Assembly: GCA_009767595.1 (NCBI GenBank)
Contig: VSDK01011118.1
Location: 572,695-636,694 of the forward strand
Direction of reading: 5' to 3'
Length of the DNA: 64,000 nucleotides
From: Symbiodinium kawagutii
Lineage: Eukaryota > Sar > Dinophyceae > Suessiales > Symbiodiniaceae
Under the pieces are notes generated by a model. That model was not told the DNA's origin. It was given only the letters and a program-made list of their open reading frames with translations, and made no database searches. The translations under genes were made by a program, and so were the position numbers. Shown here one piece after another: positions 20,880 through 31,279 of this stretch. The stretch's first letter is position 1; every line of letters starts with the position of its first letter.

Positions 20880-21620
20880 GTGTTCGCTTTTTCTGTTTGC
20901 ACATGTCACCACTCGATCGTGTGATTCCAAGCCGGTCCCACATGCCTCGCAACACGTACAACCTGGCAATCAGCTGCAGGTTGGGCCATGACTCTTTCGC
21001 TACGTCAGATCATGTCAGATCAATGGCCATCAATTGGGACATGTTGGGACATGTAGGGCCATGTAGGGTCATAGGTTCAATCAAACAATCACAAGCAACC
21101 ATCAATTCAGGCCGGGATATCGCCGACAATAGGGATCATACAGCATCAGGGTCATCGGCAAAAATCATCAAATATCGGCAATGCCTACTGAGTTGATTCA
21201 CCTATTCCTGAAGGGCCCTATAATATCCTATAATGACCACAAGCTCCTCCACCTTTGGCCAAGTTGGATGAGCACACCCCGGCTGCCAAAAAAGGACACC
21301 ATGTACGGCCATAGATTGACCAGTTGGCTCCGCCAGGTCCTGTTATATCTTTCATGGCTACATTGTGTACGTCGCTGGGTCCGTAGATGCACCCCCATCT
21401 ATCGCTTTGATACTGCCCGCCTCTAAGGTTTGAACAAGCAAACCACTCTTTTCGGAGGGATTCGGAGGGCTATAGAATTGCGGACTGACCATAATTCTGG
21501 AACCACTGGAAAGGAACACCGACCTTTCGCCCCCGGGGTGCACTGGACACTATTGACGGCCCGAGCTTTTTGCTGCTGTTGGGGTCCCTACGCTGACGCG
21601 GGGGGCACTCTCAGTGGCGC
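20880..21620. other. Spacer downstream of the PRCC homologue
   Basis: Short ORFs on both strands only. A minus ORF at 21358-21543 (MVSPQFYSPPNPSEKSGLLV) lies just beyond the PRCC stop and is more likely 3' UTR or a separate exon than part of that protein. Confidence 0.35.
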
Positions 21621-21625
21621 CATCC

Positions 21626-22543
21626 TCACCAGCCGTACTTGGCATGGGTTTGAGCCTTGGACAAGAGCTTCTGGGAGCCACGATCCATCATCTCCGCCTC
21701 CTTCTCCATGGCCTCAGTGGCCAACCAATTGATCTGGTGCTTCCTCTTCTGAACCCGCGAAGGGTTGGCGTGTGTTGTCTGCCTCCAGCCTTGGCCATCA
21801 TACATGGAGACATCATCAGAGACGCGCTTCTTGGTGAGGTAGCCAGGACCACCAGAGATCTGATTGTTCATGAACCAGTCAGGATCCTTCATGTCTTCAG
21901 CATTGACCTCAACAAACTGTCGAGGCTTGCGCAACTCCAGAAGATCTTCTGCAGAAGGACCATCAGGTTGAACTGCATCGGCAGAAAACATGGGATGGTT
22001 CAAAACATTTGCTGGCACCTGTGCTGCCTCCTCGTCTTGGTCAGTGAAGTTGTCTGGTCGCAAGAGTCCCTCCACAGGCACACGGCTCTTCTCCTTTGGG
22101 GTTGTGATCACATCGGACAAATCCAACCGGATTGAGCTGGAGGTCTCTTTTCCCAAGGTGACCTTGGGTGGGGGCAGCGCGGCCAACAAGCTCTGCCCCA
22201 CGGGGTTGGCTGCCAGCTGAGCTGCTTTTTTCAATGGCGCTTCAACCTCCTCTGTGGCTTTGGGGTCCCACTTCAATGGCCTTGAAGTCGGAAGCTTTGA
22301 GATGTCGATCTTCCGCTTCTTCAGCAGGGCCAAATCTGATGGATCACTGGCATCTGTAGGGGACGCGTCGCTGACTAGAGCTGCATCTGTAGGGGACGCG
22401 TCGCTGACTGGAGCTGCATCTGTGGGAGACGCATCACTGACTGGCGCTGCATCTGTAGGAGACGCATCACTGACTGGAGCTTGCTCTGTTTCACCTTCAC
22501 CGCTGTCGTCCCCGCTGTCGTAGCCAGCACCCAAAAGGCTCAT
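21626..22543 (-). CDS. PRCC: PRCC-family protein (proline-rich PRCC / MAD2B-binding domain)
   Basis: A 305-residue protein encoded without introns. The ATG at 22543 (MSLLGAGYDSGDDSGEGE) is chosen because PRCC proteins begin with a short hydrophobic stretch followed by an acidic Ser/Asp run. Upstream in-frame codons lack that pattern. Four 11-residue repeats (PVSDASPTDAA) at about residues 24-67 come from a 33-bp tandem repeat. A Pro-rich middle follows. The C terminus has the family hallmark: RKHQINWLATEAMEKEAEMM, then LLSKAQTHAKYGW, matching the RKHQI...QT.AKYGF ending known from animals and plants. PRCC is nuclear, is linked to pre-mRNA splicing and binds MAD2B in animals. The human protein is about 490 residues, so this one is shorter. 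Intronless structure is unlike its neighbours and could reflect retroposition, but no relict spliced leader was found. Confidence 0.88.
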   Translation of the reverse strand: MSLLGAGYDSGDDSGEGETEQAPVSDASPTDAAPVSDASPTDAAPVSDASPTDAALVSDASPTDASDPSDLALLKKRKIDISKLPTSRPLKWDPKATEEVEAPLKKAAQLAANPVGQSLLAALPPPKVTLGKETSSSIRLDLSDVITTPKEKSRVPVEGLLRPDNFTDQDEEAAQVPANVLNHPMFSADAVQPDGPSAEDLLELRKPRQFVEVNAEDMKDPDWFMNNQISGGPGYLTKKRVSDDVSMYDGQGWRQTTHANPSRVQKRKHQINWLATEAMEKEAEMMDRGSQKLLSKAQTHAKYGW

Positions 22544-22603
22544 GGCGCTGGCGGCCGAAGGAGTCTGGCTCTGGAGCCTTGTCCGTGTTCGATTGCTGAA
22601 CTC

Positions 22604-22617
22604 ACTGTAAGAGGAAA
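22604..22617 (-). promoter_or_regulatory. Candidate splice (trans-splice) acceptor upstream of PRCC
   Basis: On minus, TTTCCTCTTACAG lies 61 bases before the ATG. A pyrimidine tract plus AG at this distance is what a spliced-leader acceptor would look like in a dinoflagellate. A cis intron in the 5' UTR is the alternative. Confidence 0.4.
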
Positions 22618-22650
22618 TTGACATCTCTACGGAGACTCTATGTATGATTC

Positions 22651-23196
22651 TCACTGTTGGGGCCTCATTTCATTGGGTCTCTCAACGCTTTCCCTTGCAT
22701 TGGAGGTTATTTTTATCCAAGCAAGCCCTTGAGGATAGAACTCCGGAGTCAGCGGCCGGGTGTTCCCAATTTGTGCATGCACTTCCCGGTACGCTTCTGA
22801 TAGTGTGATCGGTCTTAGCTGCATATTGGATCTGAAGGATCGTACTTTGTGTGCTTTGACACTTGACACTCCTGAAACAGGTGGTCTAGTAAACAATTGT
22901 CCATCAAAAAGTGTAGCGACAAAATGTTCAGAACCAAAAGGAAAAAAGGATGATAAAGGAATTGACCTTCTCTGAATAGTCCTAATAACACTTTGGCACC
23001 CCCTAAATTGATGATGTGGAATTTCTCCTTCCGGAACAACCAGGCATTCTCCCTCGCCCGCCGACCCTATGCCAATGGTGCCGTAGAACAAGATCCGATT
23101 CCTGAGAACAGGGCTGGTTTCCGGGGCCAACAAGGGAGCACATATGGGCCCTTTGGTTTGCTCGGGCAGTTGAACCTCCCACGCTTGAAGGGAATG
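22651..23196 (-). CDS. Long unrecognised ORF upstream of PRCC
   Basis: 181 open codons from just after a TGA to a stop near the PRCC 5' region. Contains WEVQLPEQTKGPICAPLLAP, YGTIGIGSAGEGECLVVPEG and PEFYPQGLAWIKI, with beta-rich, low-repeat composition. No intron signals inside, no clear start codon (first in-frame ATG is late). I do not recognise the family. Beta-strand-rich sequence is compatible with a capsid-like or enzyme fragment, but that is a guess. Confidence 0.5.
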   Translation of the reverse strand, partial: HSLQAWEVQLPEQTKGPICAPLLAPETSPVLRNRILFYGTIGIGSAGEGECLVVPEGEIPHHQFRGCQSVIRTIQRRSIPLSSFFPFGSEHFVATLFDGQLFTRPPVSGVSSVKAHKVRSFRSNMQLRPITLSEAYREVHAQIGNTRPLTPEFYPQGLAWIKITSNARESVERPNEMRPQQ

Positions 23197-23200
23197 TCAT

Positions 23201-23202
23201 TG

Positions 23203-23275
<73 letters not shown>

Positions 23276-23384
23276 TTCTTCTTCTTCATGATGAATCATC
23301 ATCATGAATCATCATCATGAATCATCATCATGAATCATCATCATGAATCATCATCATGAATCATCATCATGAATCATCATCATG

Positions 23385-23446
<62 letters not shown>

Positions 23447-23455
23447 CCATTATCA
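23201..23455 (+). repeat. (ATC)n tract with 14-bp ATGAATCATCATC-type tandem array
   Basis: Pure ATC triplets to about 23276, then CTT triplets. About eight copies of a 14-base unit (TGAATCATCATCA) follow to about 23395, then ATC again to 23455, followed by degenerate ATCAATCATC to 23550. The two long ORFs at 22651-23196 and 23766-24284 diverge from this array. Confidence 0.95.
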
Positions 23456-23765
23456 TCTGTCAATCATCACTCATCATCAATCATCAATCATCATTCATCA
23501 ATCATCACCCATCGACCATCAATCAACAATCATCATTCATCAATCATCGATCATCAACCTGAAGAACCCCAACTGAGTGTCGGCGATGAGGGGCAACCGT
23601 TTCTTCACCACCTGTTGTACTGGACAGTTTCGAAGCCATATCTGAAGTATGATGCTACCCTTGCTGATTCGCAGGCCCAGTTTTTGCCCCATCCTAGTGA
23701 TTTTTTTCTTTTTTTGCTGTTTCTGCTTGGTTGACTCAACTTCTTTGGCCCAAAACTGTCAGTGA

Positions 23766-24284
23766 GTCGGACATTGGAATCACTTGGATGGAACCTTTGC
23801 TAATTTCATTGTCTCGACGGCAGTGAGAGTTCCACATCAGCAAGGGAAGTACAGGGGATACGGCCTCTATGAACGAAATGGTGGTTTGCTTGATGATGAT
23901 ATGGTCTCTCAGATATCTACCTTTCAGTCTTGTGTGAAGTTGATATCCACCATTCTGAATCGCGAGGTGTACCCCAGTGATCGAGGAACCAATATATGTA
24001 AAGCTCTTTCCTGTTGTCCTGGAAGCAAGCTTGCCTCTGGACTTCGTGGTAGGCCGCAGTTGGTGAATCCCTCAATTGTGTGTTCTTGTCTGGCTCGATA
24101 CTTTGAGAAGGGTGCTTATTATGTTGGGACGTATGCTACCAAGTCGTCTGACGGTTTCCCCTTTGACAGATCCCAACCAACTGTGTCTTACCCTACGGCC
24201 ATCGCAGAAGATCCCCCGTGTTTGAAACGGATTAGCCGTCTTGTCGGGGCTATTCTGAAATTCAAGAAGGATGATTCGATCTGA
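23766..24284 (+). CDS. Long unrecognised ORF, right of the (ATC)n array
   Basis: 172 open codons ending at TGA. Contains LDGTFANFIVSTAVRVPHQQ, GKYRGYGLYERNGGLLDDDM, LNREVYPSDRGTNICKALSC and RYFEKGAYYVGTYATKSSDG. A pyrimidine tract and CAGTGAG just upstream could be a 3' splice site, so this may be a terminal exon. Cys/Tyr/Gly-rich and clearly protein-like, but no family recognised. Confidence 0.5.
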   Translation, partial: VGHWNHLDGTFANFIVSTAVRVPHQQGKYRGYGLYERNGGLLDDDMVSQISTFQSCVKLISTILNREVYPSDRGTNICKALSCCPGSKLASGLRGRPQLVNPSIVCSCLARYFEKGAYYVGTYATKSSDGFPFDRSQPTVSYPTAIAEDPPCLKRISRLVGAILKFKKDDSI

Positions 24285-24375
24285 ACTTTGTAGGGCCCGT
24301 CTGCCACTTAACAGAAAGTCATGGGCACTTGCCGCGGGCCATTTTGTGTGACCGGTCCGCGCGAACCATCAATCA

Positions 24376-24377
<2 letters not shown>

Positions 24378-24435
<58 letters not shown>

Positions 24436-24436
24436 T
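24378..24436 (+). repeat. (ATC)n microsatellite
   Basis: About 19 consecutive ATC triplets, right of the ORF at 23766-24284. Confidence 0.97.
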
Positions 24437-24439
24437 CTG

Positions 24440-24643
24440 TCAAAATGGATGACAGCGTTGCGGTTCATGACTTCAACTTACCAGCAAAACAGCTGCGTTG
24501 GTCCCATGTTTCGCCGCTGGCTCATAGCTGCGGTGCTTAGCTCACTAAGGGCGGCAATTGGGCCATCCCCTTCCTCCAAGGAGGCTACCACCTACCCGCC
24601 AGTAGAGCGCTGGTGGAAGAGGTCAAGGGAAGGGCCCATCTAG
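24440..24643 (+). CDS. Exon candidate, unknown
   Basis: The plus frame after the ATC tract reads MTSTYQQNSCVGPMFRRWLI and RAAIGPSPSSKEATTYPPVE to a stop at 24643. It may share a gene with the ORF to its left or be separate. Confidence 0.4.
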   Translation, partial: SKWMTALRFMTSTYQQNSCVGPMFRRWLIAAVLSSLRAAIGPSPSSKEATTYPPVERWWKRSREGPI

Positions 24644-24649
24644 CGGAAT

Positions 24650-25660
24650 CTGGGACTAGGTTTTACCCTCCAAAATGCAGGCTATCACTCACAACAATGA
24701 CGCTTTTGGGGGGACAATGCTACCATTCTCCAGCAAAAAACAAATGCAAACACTTTGGTTAATTCATGTTAAGTCTAACTGTTGCCGGCAACTAAACTAA
24801 TTGAACCGCAAGACCTGAACTAGCCAGCCCAAAGTTTACTCGGCTATGTTAATAAGGAAAAGGATAGCGCGGCTGCTACCAATGGTTTCTGCCTGACAAA
24901 ATTGAGCACATACCTTCCGGGTAGAAATTGAAAACACATGAAATACATGTGGCCACAAACTGGCCCACTGGCCATCCAAATTTTGAAGACTCAATTACCA
25001 AGCAAACATGATACTGAGTCCAAACATGTTTGGATCCGCTTCCGGTGTTTGGAACTGCTAGAAAAAAGGCCACCAAGCACCTCATACAACCAAGAAAAAC
25101 AAGACAAAAATCATTCGAAAACAACCACTGCCATCCAAACAAAAAAAGGAAAGCACTTGTTTTTGGCATTGTATATATTTTTACATCCGCCTTCAAGCTG
25201 GAACTCAAATTCCCAGCTAGTAGCTAGTGCCAAGGAACAACGGTGATTCCATAAATCGGAAAAAAGCCTGGAGTGGGCGACGGCTCAACAGCACGGGATC
25301 TGGCATGATAAGCTGGTCCCCCAAAATTGATGATAGCTTACTATAAAAATCTGCCGTCTGCCGGGGCACCGATTTTGACATTCTCTCTCCGTAGTTATGG
25401 GGAGTATAAACTTGTCCTTTCTCAATCTTTGAGATTGGCATGACAAATCAACTAGAATATTGTTGCAGGCCAAGCCTTCCTACCCCTGGCAAACATTTAA
25501 ACAACTCTTCGTTGGTGGTTGGTTCCAATCCCGGAGGCTTGTTCCAATTTATTTCATGTCAATCATTCGTCCCACCATGCCGAACTATTGCGAACTGCTT
25601 CTGAAGCATCAGGCAGTTGACCATCACCCTTGTGCGTCTGGAGTTCAGATTCACCATTGA
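24650..25660. other. Unique-looking region with weak ORFs on both strands
   Basis: Minus ORFs at 24876-25208 (hydrophobic) and 25217-25441 (SVPRQTADFYSKLSSILGDQ) and a plus ORF at 25460-25660 are plausible but lack splice support. Little simple sequence here. Confidence 0.35.
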
Positions 25661-25669
25661 ACTCTTGGT

Positions 25670-26680
25670 TGGGGAATACATGATTTACAATGATTGAAAT
25701 AAACGTGACTAGTGAGATAGTTGCTTAAGATAACCAATGATTAGTTAACAATGATCGCAAGTTGTTTGATTACCATCAAAACTCACAAGAGCCCCGACAG
25801 CGTGGTTAAGAAGGGAGCAGCACCCAGCGAGCCAACTTTGGGATATTTGACTATTACCTTTAACATCAACACATGTTGTTCAAAGTTCAAAACAACCAAA
25901 CGATGATCGAGGTCAATCATGGATTGGCTACTAATCGATGATGAATCTATGATCAATGAATGGTACTGATGGTCGATGGTGGTTCATGATTGTGAACTGA
26001 ATGATCGGTAAGAAACACGGTAACGGCTGGAATGCCACATAAGCAAAACATACATGATGCGGTATCCCTCGAAACAAATATACGTGGACATGCGTACATG
26101 GCTGTGAGCCCACCCCCTATGACCCTTGCCTACTAATCTTACTATTATCAAAACAAGCCAGAAGCATCGAACAAATTGACAATATCGAATGATGAGATGG
26201 GTACTCGCATGATGGGCACCGCAAGCCATCAAAACGATCAAACCTGTATCATGGGTAGCATTAAATCAAAAAAAGCACCAAATACACGCGCTGCAACACA
26301 GTTGTGAACCGTCATTGCAGCCATGATCAACCATCCAACGCCACCATAAGCAAGTATCAGCCACAGGTTTACCAAAGGTTTTGCCATCTTGGCTGTTCAT
26401 GGCCATCATTAACCATCATTAGCCAACACATAAGTACATCCCACAACTACTACCACCATTAATCGTTTCCTATCCTTCCAATTATATACCTTTTTACGAG
26501 GTAACCAACACCAGTTCTACAACAATGGTAGAAACCAGCTGGTTACCAACTACAATGGTATACTGGAAGCATAGGGGCATGGGGATTCCTACTCATGCTC
26601 ACCAACCACCAGCTACGAGCCGATAGTAACTCCCAGGGTTACACCTACCCCTACTATCCCCTACCATTGGCTGGTCACCT
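25670..26680. other. A/C-rich spacer left of an exon
   Basis: Degenerate AACCATCATTAGCC / CACCAACCACC sequence. No gene seen. Confidence 0.45.
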
Positions 26681-26682
26681 AC

Positions 26683-26831
26683 CAGGTCTGGTTAGCCCTA
26701 GCAGCTCCCCTAGCCATCCGTCGCCCTTGGCGGCGTCGTGCCTCCACCATCGTGTTGGGCGGCTTCTCCGGCGGGGGCGCAGGGGCCGGCGGCGGAGCAG
26801 GGGCCTGCTCGACAGTGGCCTGGCAGCGTGC
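26683..26831 (-). CDS. Internal exon, Ala/Pro-rich, unknown protein
   Basis: A textbook acceptor (TCTCCTTTCCAG) and donor (CCTG/GTAGGTG) bound 149 bases on minus, phase 0 in and 2 out. It reads ARCQATVEQAPAPPPAPAPP, then PEKPPNTMVEARRRQGRRMA. The Pro linker followed by a basic helix suggests an interdomain or nuclear segment. Confidence 0.65.
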
Positions 26832-26849
26832 CTGGAAAGGAGATTGTGA

Positions 26850-27340
26850 CGAAGAACTCTAGGGGGAACCACTGCACAATGAGGATCTTTTTTTTAGATG
26901 TGTGAAAAACACGTGTTTTTTTAGATGGTTAATTAAATCATGTTAAATCTGTTGATGGTTAAATGCCTGTTGCATCTGTTGATAGTTAAATGGTTCAGGA
27001 GGATAGTCAATGAGGATGGTTCATCAGGATGGTCAATGAGGATGAACTACTTAACAAGGTATGGTTAGGGAGAATAACCAACAAATGGCGATGATGGAAA
27101 GTACATGGTTGGTTCTTGTTAGGATGGTCAGCTATTGAACATGGTTTCAATTCTCATTGGAAACAAATGGCTATTAGAAACTGATGGGATACATGGTTTA
27201 TAACACGTGGGCCACGTTCAAAAAAGCAACTCTGAACAAACTAACGCGCCAGTATAAGCAGGATACCCGAACTGATGGCTGATGAGGACTGAACACTTCT
27301 TGTCGATCGACTGTGCAAAGCACAATAAAAATAACAAAAC
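26850..27340. other. G/T-rich spacer right of the 26683 exon
   Basis: GTTGATGGTTAAATG / GAGGATGGTCAATG-type degenerate repeats. No gene. Confidence 0.45.
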
Positions 27341-27347
27341 AACAAAA

Positions 27348-27650
27348 TCAGCAAAAATAAACTAATAACACCAACATCATGGTGCCAGGAGCTCTTTGCT
27401 TGGCCACCTTTCCCAAAAGTTTATTAATATAACACCAACACAAACCACAACCATCGGCCAAGAAAAATGAACCGCTGTTCGGACATCCGGTTGGACAGCC
27501 CAACGCACAAGTCCTGGGCCCAACTGCCCCAAGCAGCTGCCTGGGCACTGTTGTTGATGATGAACTGCATCGGCCTTGCCTCAGATCGACCAAAGTCGAC
27601 TCACCGCTAACGAAGCTCCATGGGCCATGACCAAGCGCAAGCATGGCCAC
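27348..27650. CDS. Coding-like island, strand uncertain
   Basis: Minus has an open frame with VPRQLLGAVGPRTCALGCPT to a stop at 27348. Plus has RCSDIRLDSPTHKSWAQLPQ and AAAWALLLMMNCIGLASDRP to a stop near 27609. Both are protein-like and splice sites do not settle it. Confidence 0.45.
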
Positions 27651-27659
27651 GTATATGCG

Positions 27660-27729
27660 ATAGATAGATAGGTAGATAGATAGATAGATAGATAGATAGA
27701 CAGACAGATAGACAGATAGACAGATAGAC

Positions 27730-27767
<38 letters not shown>

Positions 27768-27768
27768 A
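27660..27768 (+). repeat. (GATA)n with GACA variants
   Basis: Tetranucleotide array GATA interspersed with GACA in the middle. Confidence 0.97.
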
Positions 27769-28260
27769 AACCTGATGTTGAACCAGTATCTATACATTAA
27801 GGCTTGTCCTTTCTACCAAGTACATCTCTACATTTGGGCATGCAAATTCATCACATATACCCAGGTCGCAAACGACGACCAGGTTGGAGGCAACCCAAAT
27901 CCTCATACCATCGGAAAGCCTCAAGGATTTCTAGAGGTCTGACTGGCAAAAATTCTGAACAATCAACAATGGTCCAACAATCGTTGCGCAAATCACTGAT
28001 AAGGATAACTTTGGGGTTTAACCAGCGTGCCCGCAACACATAAAAAAAAACATCTGCACTGCCACTGCCAAGACTAATCAGCAATATTCACTGGCAATCA
28101 CCTAAACAAAACATCATATGAGCGGCTGCTTTTATTCATACAGAAACTCTTGACACTACTTTGATGGGCGGACCCGGCCTCGTTCAGTTTAAAAGTAATT
28201 ACGACTGGATAACGTCGTTTTGGGGCATCTCGTTCAGTCATGCCTCAAATAGAGCACTAG

Positions 28261-28530
28261 TTGATATTCACAAAGCGGGTGCGGAAGTTTCCGCTGGTAA
28301 GGGAACGTGGGCCCATAGGACGTTCGAGGGAATGTTTTGCCTATAGGATTGCGCCGACAGTGCTTGCTCGCAGCTTTGCGCAGGCTGTGTGTTGTCGTCT
28401 TGGCCTTGCTGGCGCAAATGTTTCTGCAGTCTTCTCTGAGCCCACAACAAAACGCACCAAGACAAAACATACCAAGGCAAAAAGGAACTGTACAAGACAT
28501 GTCTACAAACAACTAGTAACACTGCGTTAG
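28261..28530 (+). CDS. ORF, basic C terminus, unknown protein
   Basis: An 89-codon frame with IAPTVLARSFAQAVCCRLGL and then TTKRTKTKHTKAKRNCTRHV. The Lys/Arg/Thr-rich tail could be nuclear or ribosome-like, but no family is recognised. No intron signals within. Confidence 0.4.
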   Translation: MIFTKRVRKFPLVRERGPIGRSRECFAYRIAPTVLARSFAQAVCCRLGLAGANVSAVFSEPTTKRTKTKHTKAKRNCTRHVYKQLVTLR

Positions 28531-28539
28531 GTACTAACT

Positions 28540-29250
28540 ACAAAGATACTCAAAGAGGGACGAGGGTGGTGCAAGCATGGGAGATGTAGGGAGGGGAAGG
28601 GATCAAGATGGGAGGGTTTTGATCTCGTGCGGGCCCATTTAGATCTTGTTCCGGATCTCGTTTGGGAATCTCTATGGATTAGGCTTTTACCTCGGAACAA
28701 ACAATCTAAAAAGACAACTCTAGCTACTTGTATTCCCTGAGGCTATCTGTCATGCGTTCTTCGAACTCCCACATGGCAGCGGCAAATGATGGATGGGAAA
28801 ATGCTATGAGCCAAGACTACCGTACCAACCCATGAATCCATGCCAGAGCACGCAGGCAAAGCACAAGCACAATATATAATCAAATGAATTCAAACCATCG
28901 GACTAACATAAACAGATCTCGTTTGGATGGGCGGACCCATCTCGTTTACCAGCAAATTGTGGACGAGAGAAAAAAAATAGAGCAAACCCCTTACCTGGAA
29001 TGAATTGCGTGAATAAAAGTGGTTGCTCATATAAATCCAAATGGCTAATAGACAAATAACTACATAAATAAATGAATCAGTGAATACATTTTGAAATGTA
29101 CCAATGTAGAATCACTATATAATGCAACTGCACAGCAGTTAAAAAGACAGACCTTTTTCGATAAAATCACCATTTTGGGACAACCCACTGGTAACCGCAT
29201 CTTTCACGGTTAATACCAGGATCTTTCAACCATCCGATAACAGTGATGTG
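28540..29250. other. Spacer, no gene recognised
   Basis: Mixed sequence containing the recurring phrase TCTCGTTTGG / GGCGGACCC at 28165, 28660 and 28920, possibly an old dispersed repeat. Confidence 0.4.
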
Positions 29251-29259
29251 TGCTAATCA

Positions 29260-30150
29260 GTCATTATCCATCATTACCACTCAAAAATCAATAGCCATCA
29301 TTAGCCATCCCGAAATAAGCATTACAAACTATCGATAATCATCCTTGATCAACAGCAACCATCAACCAACGTCAATCAATAACACGCATATCAGTCATTA
29401 ACAGTCATGCAAAATCATTAACACACATGTCATCAATTAACAAACATGTCAAACATTAACAATCATGTCAATCATCAACAATCATTACACGATGATTCAG
29501 GACCATGTCAATCATTACTTCGCAATCACAAAGAATATCTAATAAACATGTCAATTATCAAACATCATCAGTAAACATGTCAATCATCAACACACATGTC
29601 AATAATTCACAATCATTAAGAAATCATGAGCAAACATGTCAATCATTAACAATCATGAAGAGATCATTGCCAAACATTAACATGCATTAAACATCAGTAG
29701 CAAGCATGTCAATCATTTACAATGATAAAAAACGTTAACAAGCATGTCAATCATTCACATGGACAAAATGATGAATAAACATGTCAACCATTCACATTGA
29801 CAAAATGAATAGTACGCATGTCAATCATTAAAAATCATCAGCAAACATGTCAAGCATTAACACGCATGTCAATGGCTGACAATCATTAGGAAATCGTTAG
29901 CAAGCATGTCAATCATTGACAATCATCAACCAAAAACATCATGAACAATCATAAGCGATCATGAATCATGAGCAACCATCAAGGAATGATTAACAAACAT
30001 GTCAATCACAACAAACAAACATCATTAACAATCCTTCAAAATGATGAAATGTCATTAACAATCATGAATAGTCATTAACAAACATTTCAACCATTAACAA
30101 TCATTAAGAAATCATGAACAATAATTAAACAACACAATCATAAATCATTA
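29260..30150 (+). repeat. Degenerate AACATGTCAATCATTAACAATC array
   Basis: About 900 bases built from AACATGTCAATCATT and AACAATCAT units in irregular order, all A/C-rich on plus. It ends where the exon at 30221 begins. Confidence 0.9.
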
Positions 30151-30220
30151 ACATGCACATCAATCAGTCACAAGCACCAACCCGATTCCCCCGTGCACAT
30201 TTCCCTCCCTTCCCCTCCAG

Positions 30221-30318
30221 GCCACGGCAGCGGCAGTATGACCCACAGAGGACAAAGCAGCTGACCTCGGCAGGGCATGGCGACCCATCAACTCAAACAA
30301 CACGACGATGGCTGACAG
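30221..30318 (+). CDS. Internal exon, unknown protein
   Basis: The acceptor is exemplary (TTCCCTCCCTTCCCCTCCAG) and the donor is ACAG/GTCAAG. It reads PRQRQYDPQRTKQLTSAGHG, then DPSTQTTRRWLT, phase 1 in and 1 out. A polar, Arg/Gln/Thr-rich linker-like segment. Confidence 0.65.
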
Positions 30319-30329
30319 GTCAAGAATGG

Positions 30330-30645
30330 TTGGTAGTGGTTGGTTGATGGTTGATCTATGGTTGATTGATGGTTGATCTATGGTTGATTGATGGTTGATC
30401 TATGGTTGATCTATGGTTGATTGATGGTTGATTGATGGTTGATTGATGGCTGATTGATGGTTGATTGATGGTTGATTGATGGTTGATTGATGGTTGATTG
30501 ATTGTTGATCTATGGTTGATTGATGGTTTGTCTATGGTTGATCTATGGTTGATTGATGGTTGATCTGTGGTTGATTGATGGTTGATTTATGGTTGATTGA
30601 TGGTTGATTTATGGTTGATCTATGGTTGATCTATGGTTGGTGAGT
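30330..30645 (+). repeat. (TGGTTGATTGA / TGGTTGATCTA) minisatellite
   Basis: About 28 units of 11-12 bases, mostly of two kinds (GATTGATGGTT and GATCTATGGTT). The G/T-rich strand is on plus, opposite in polarity to the array on the other side of the exon at 30221. Confidence 0.97.
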
Positions 30646-31110
30646 AATTGCTGATAATAATCGTCATTGGGGAAAATGATGATGACGGTTGACAGGGTTG
30701 GTGAAGAATGATGGCTGATAGATTGTTTAATTATAGCTGCTGGTAATGATATACAAAAATAAATAAATAAATATATATATCTAATGCTAAACTTTGAAGA
30801 AACAAAGGATTGATTGATGATGGGTGCAGGAAGGCGTGATGATGGTGGAGGAATCGAATGGTTGATTCACAATGGCTGATGCATGGTAAGTGGTTGATTG
30901 TTGGCGCATGACCATTGAGGAGTGATGATGGGTAAATGATGGTGGATGAATGGCGGCCTGTGCTGGTTTGACAGACCGTGTCATTGAAGCTAGACGATGG
31001 CAATGAACACACATCTCTTCCAAAGAGTGTACTGATACCCGCAGTCGAAATGTGCCAAGTGTCCATCAGGGCCCCGTGGAGAAGTTGACAGAGATAAGGA
31101 CTTACACGTG

Positions 31111-31113
31111 TGG

Positions 31114-31204
<91 letters not shown>

Positions 31205-31206
31205 GC

Positions 31207-31240
<34 letters not shown>

Positions 31241-31268
31241 GGTGTTGTTGTTGTTGTTGTTGTTGATG
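31111..31268 (+). repeat. (TTG)n microsatellite, about 50 units
   Basis: Near-pure TTG triplets with three single-base interruptions. It yields artefactual poly-Val/Leu (plus) and poly-Gln (minus) frames. Confidence 0.98.
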
Positions 31269-31279
31269 ATGTCGTTGAT

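Noticed and set aside
29260..30150. CRISPR array in the AACATGTCAATCATT region
   Set aside because: Unit spacing is irregular, there are no constant repeats with unique spacers, and the context is eukaryotic.
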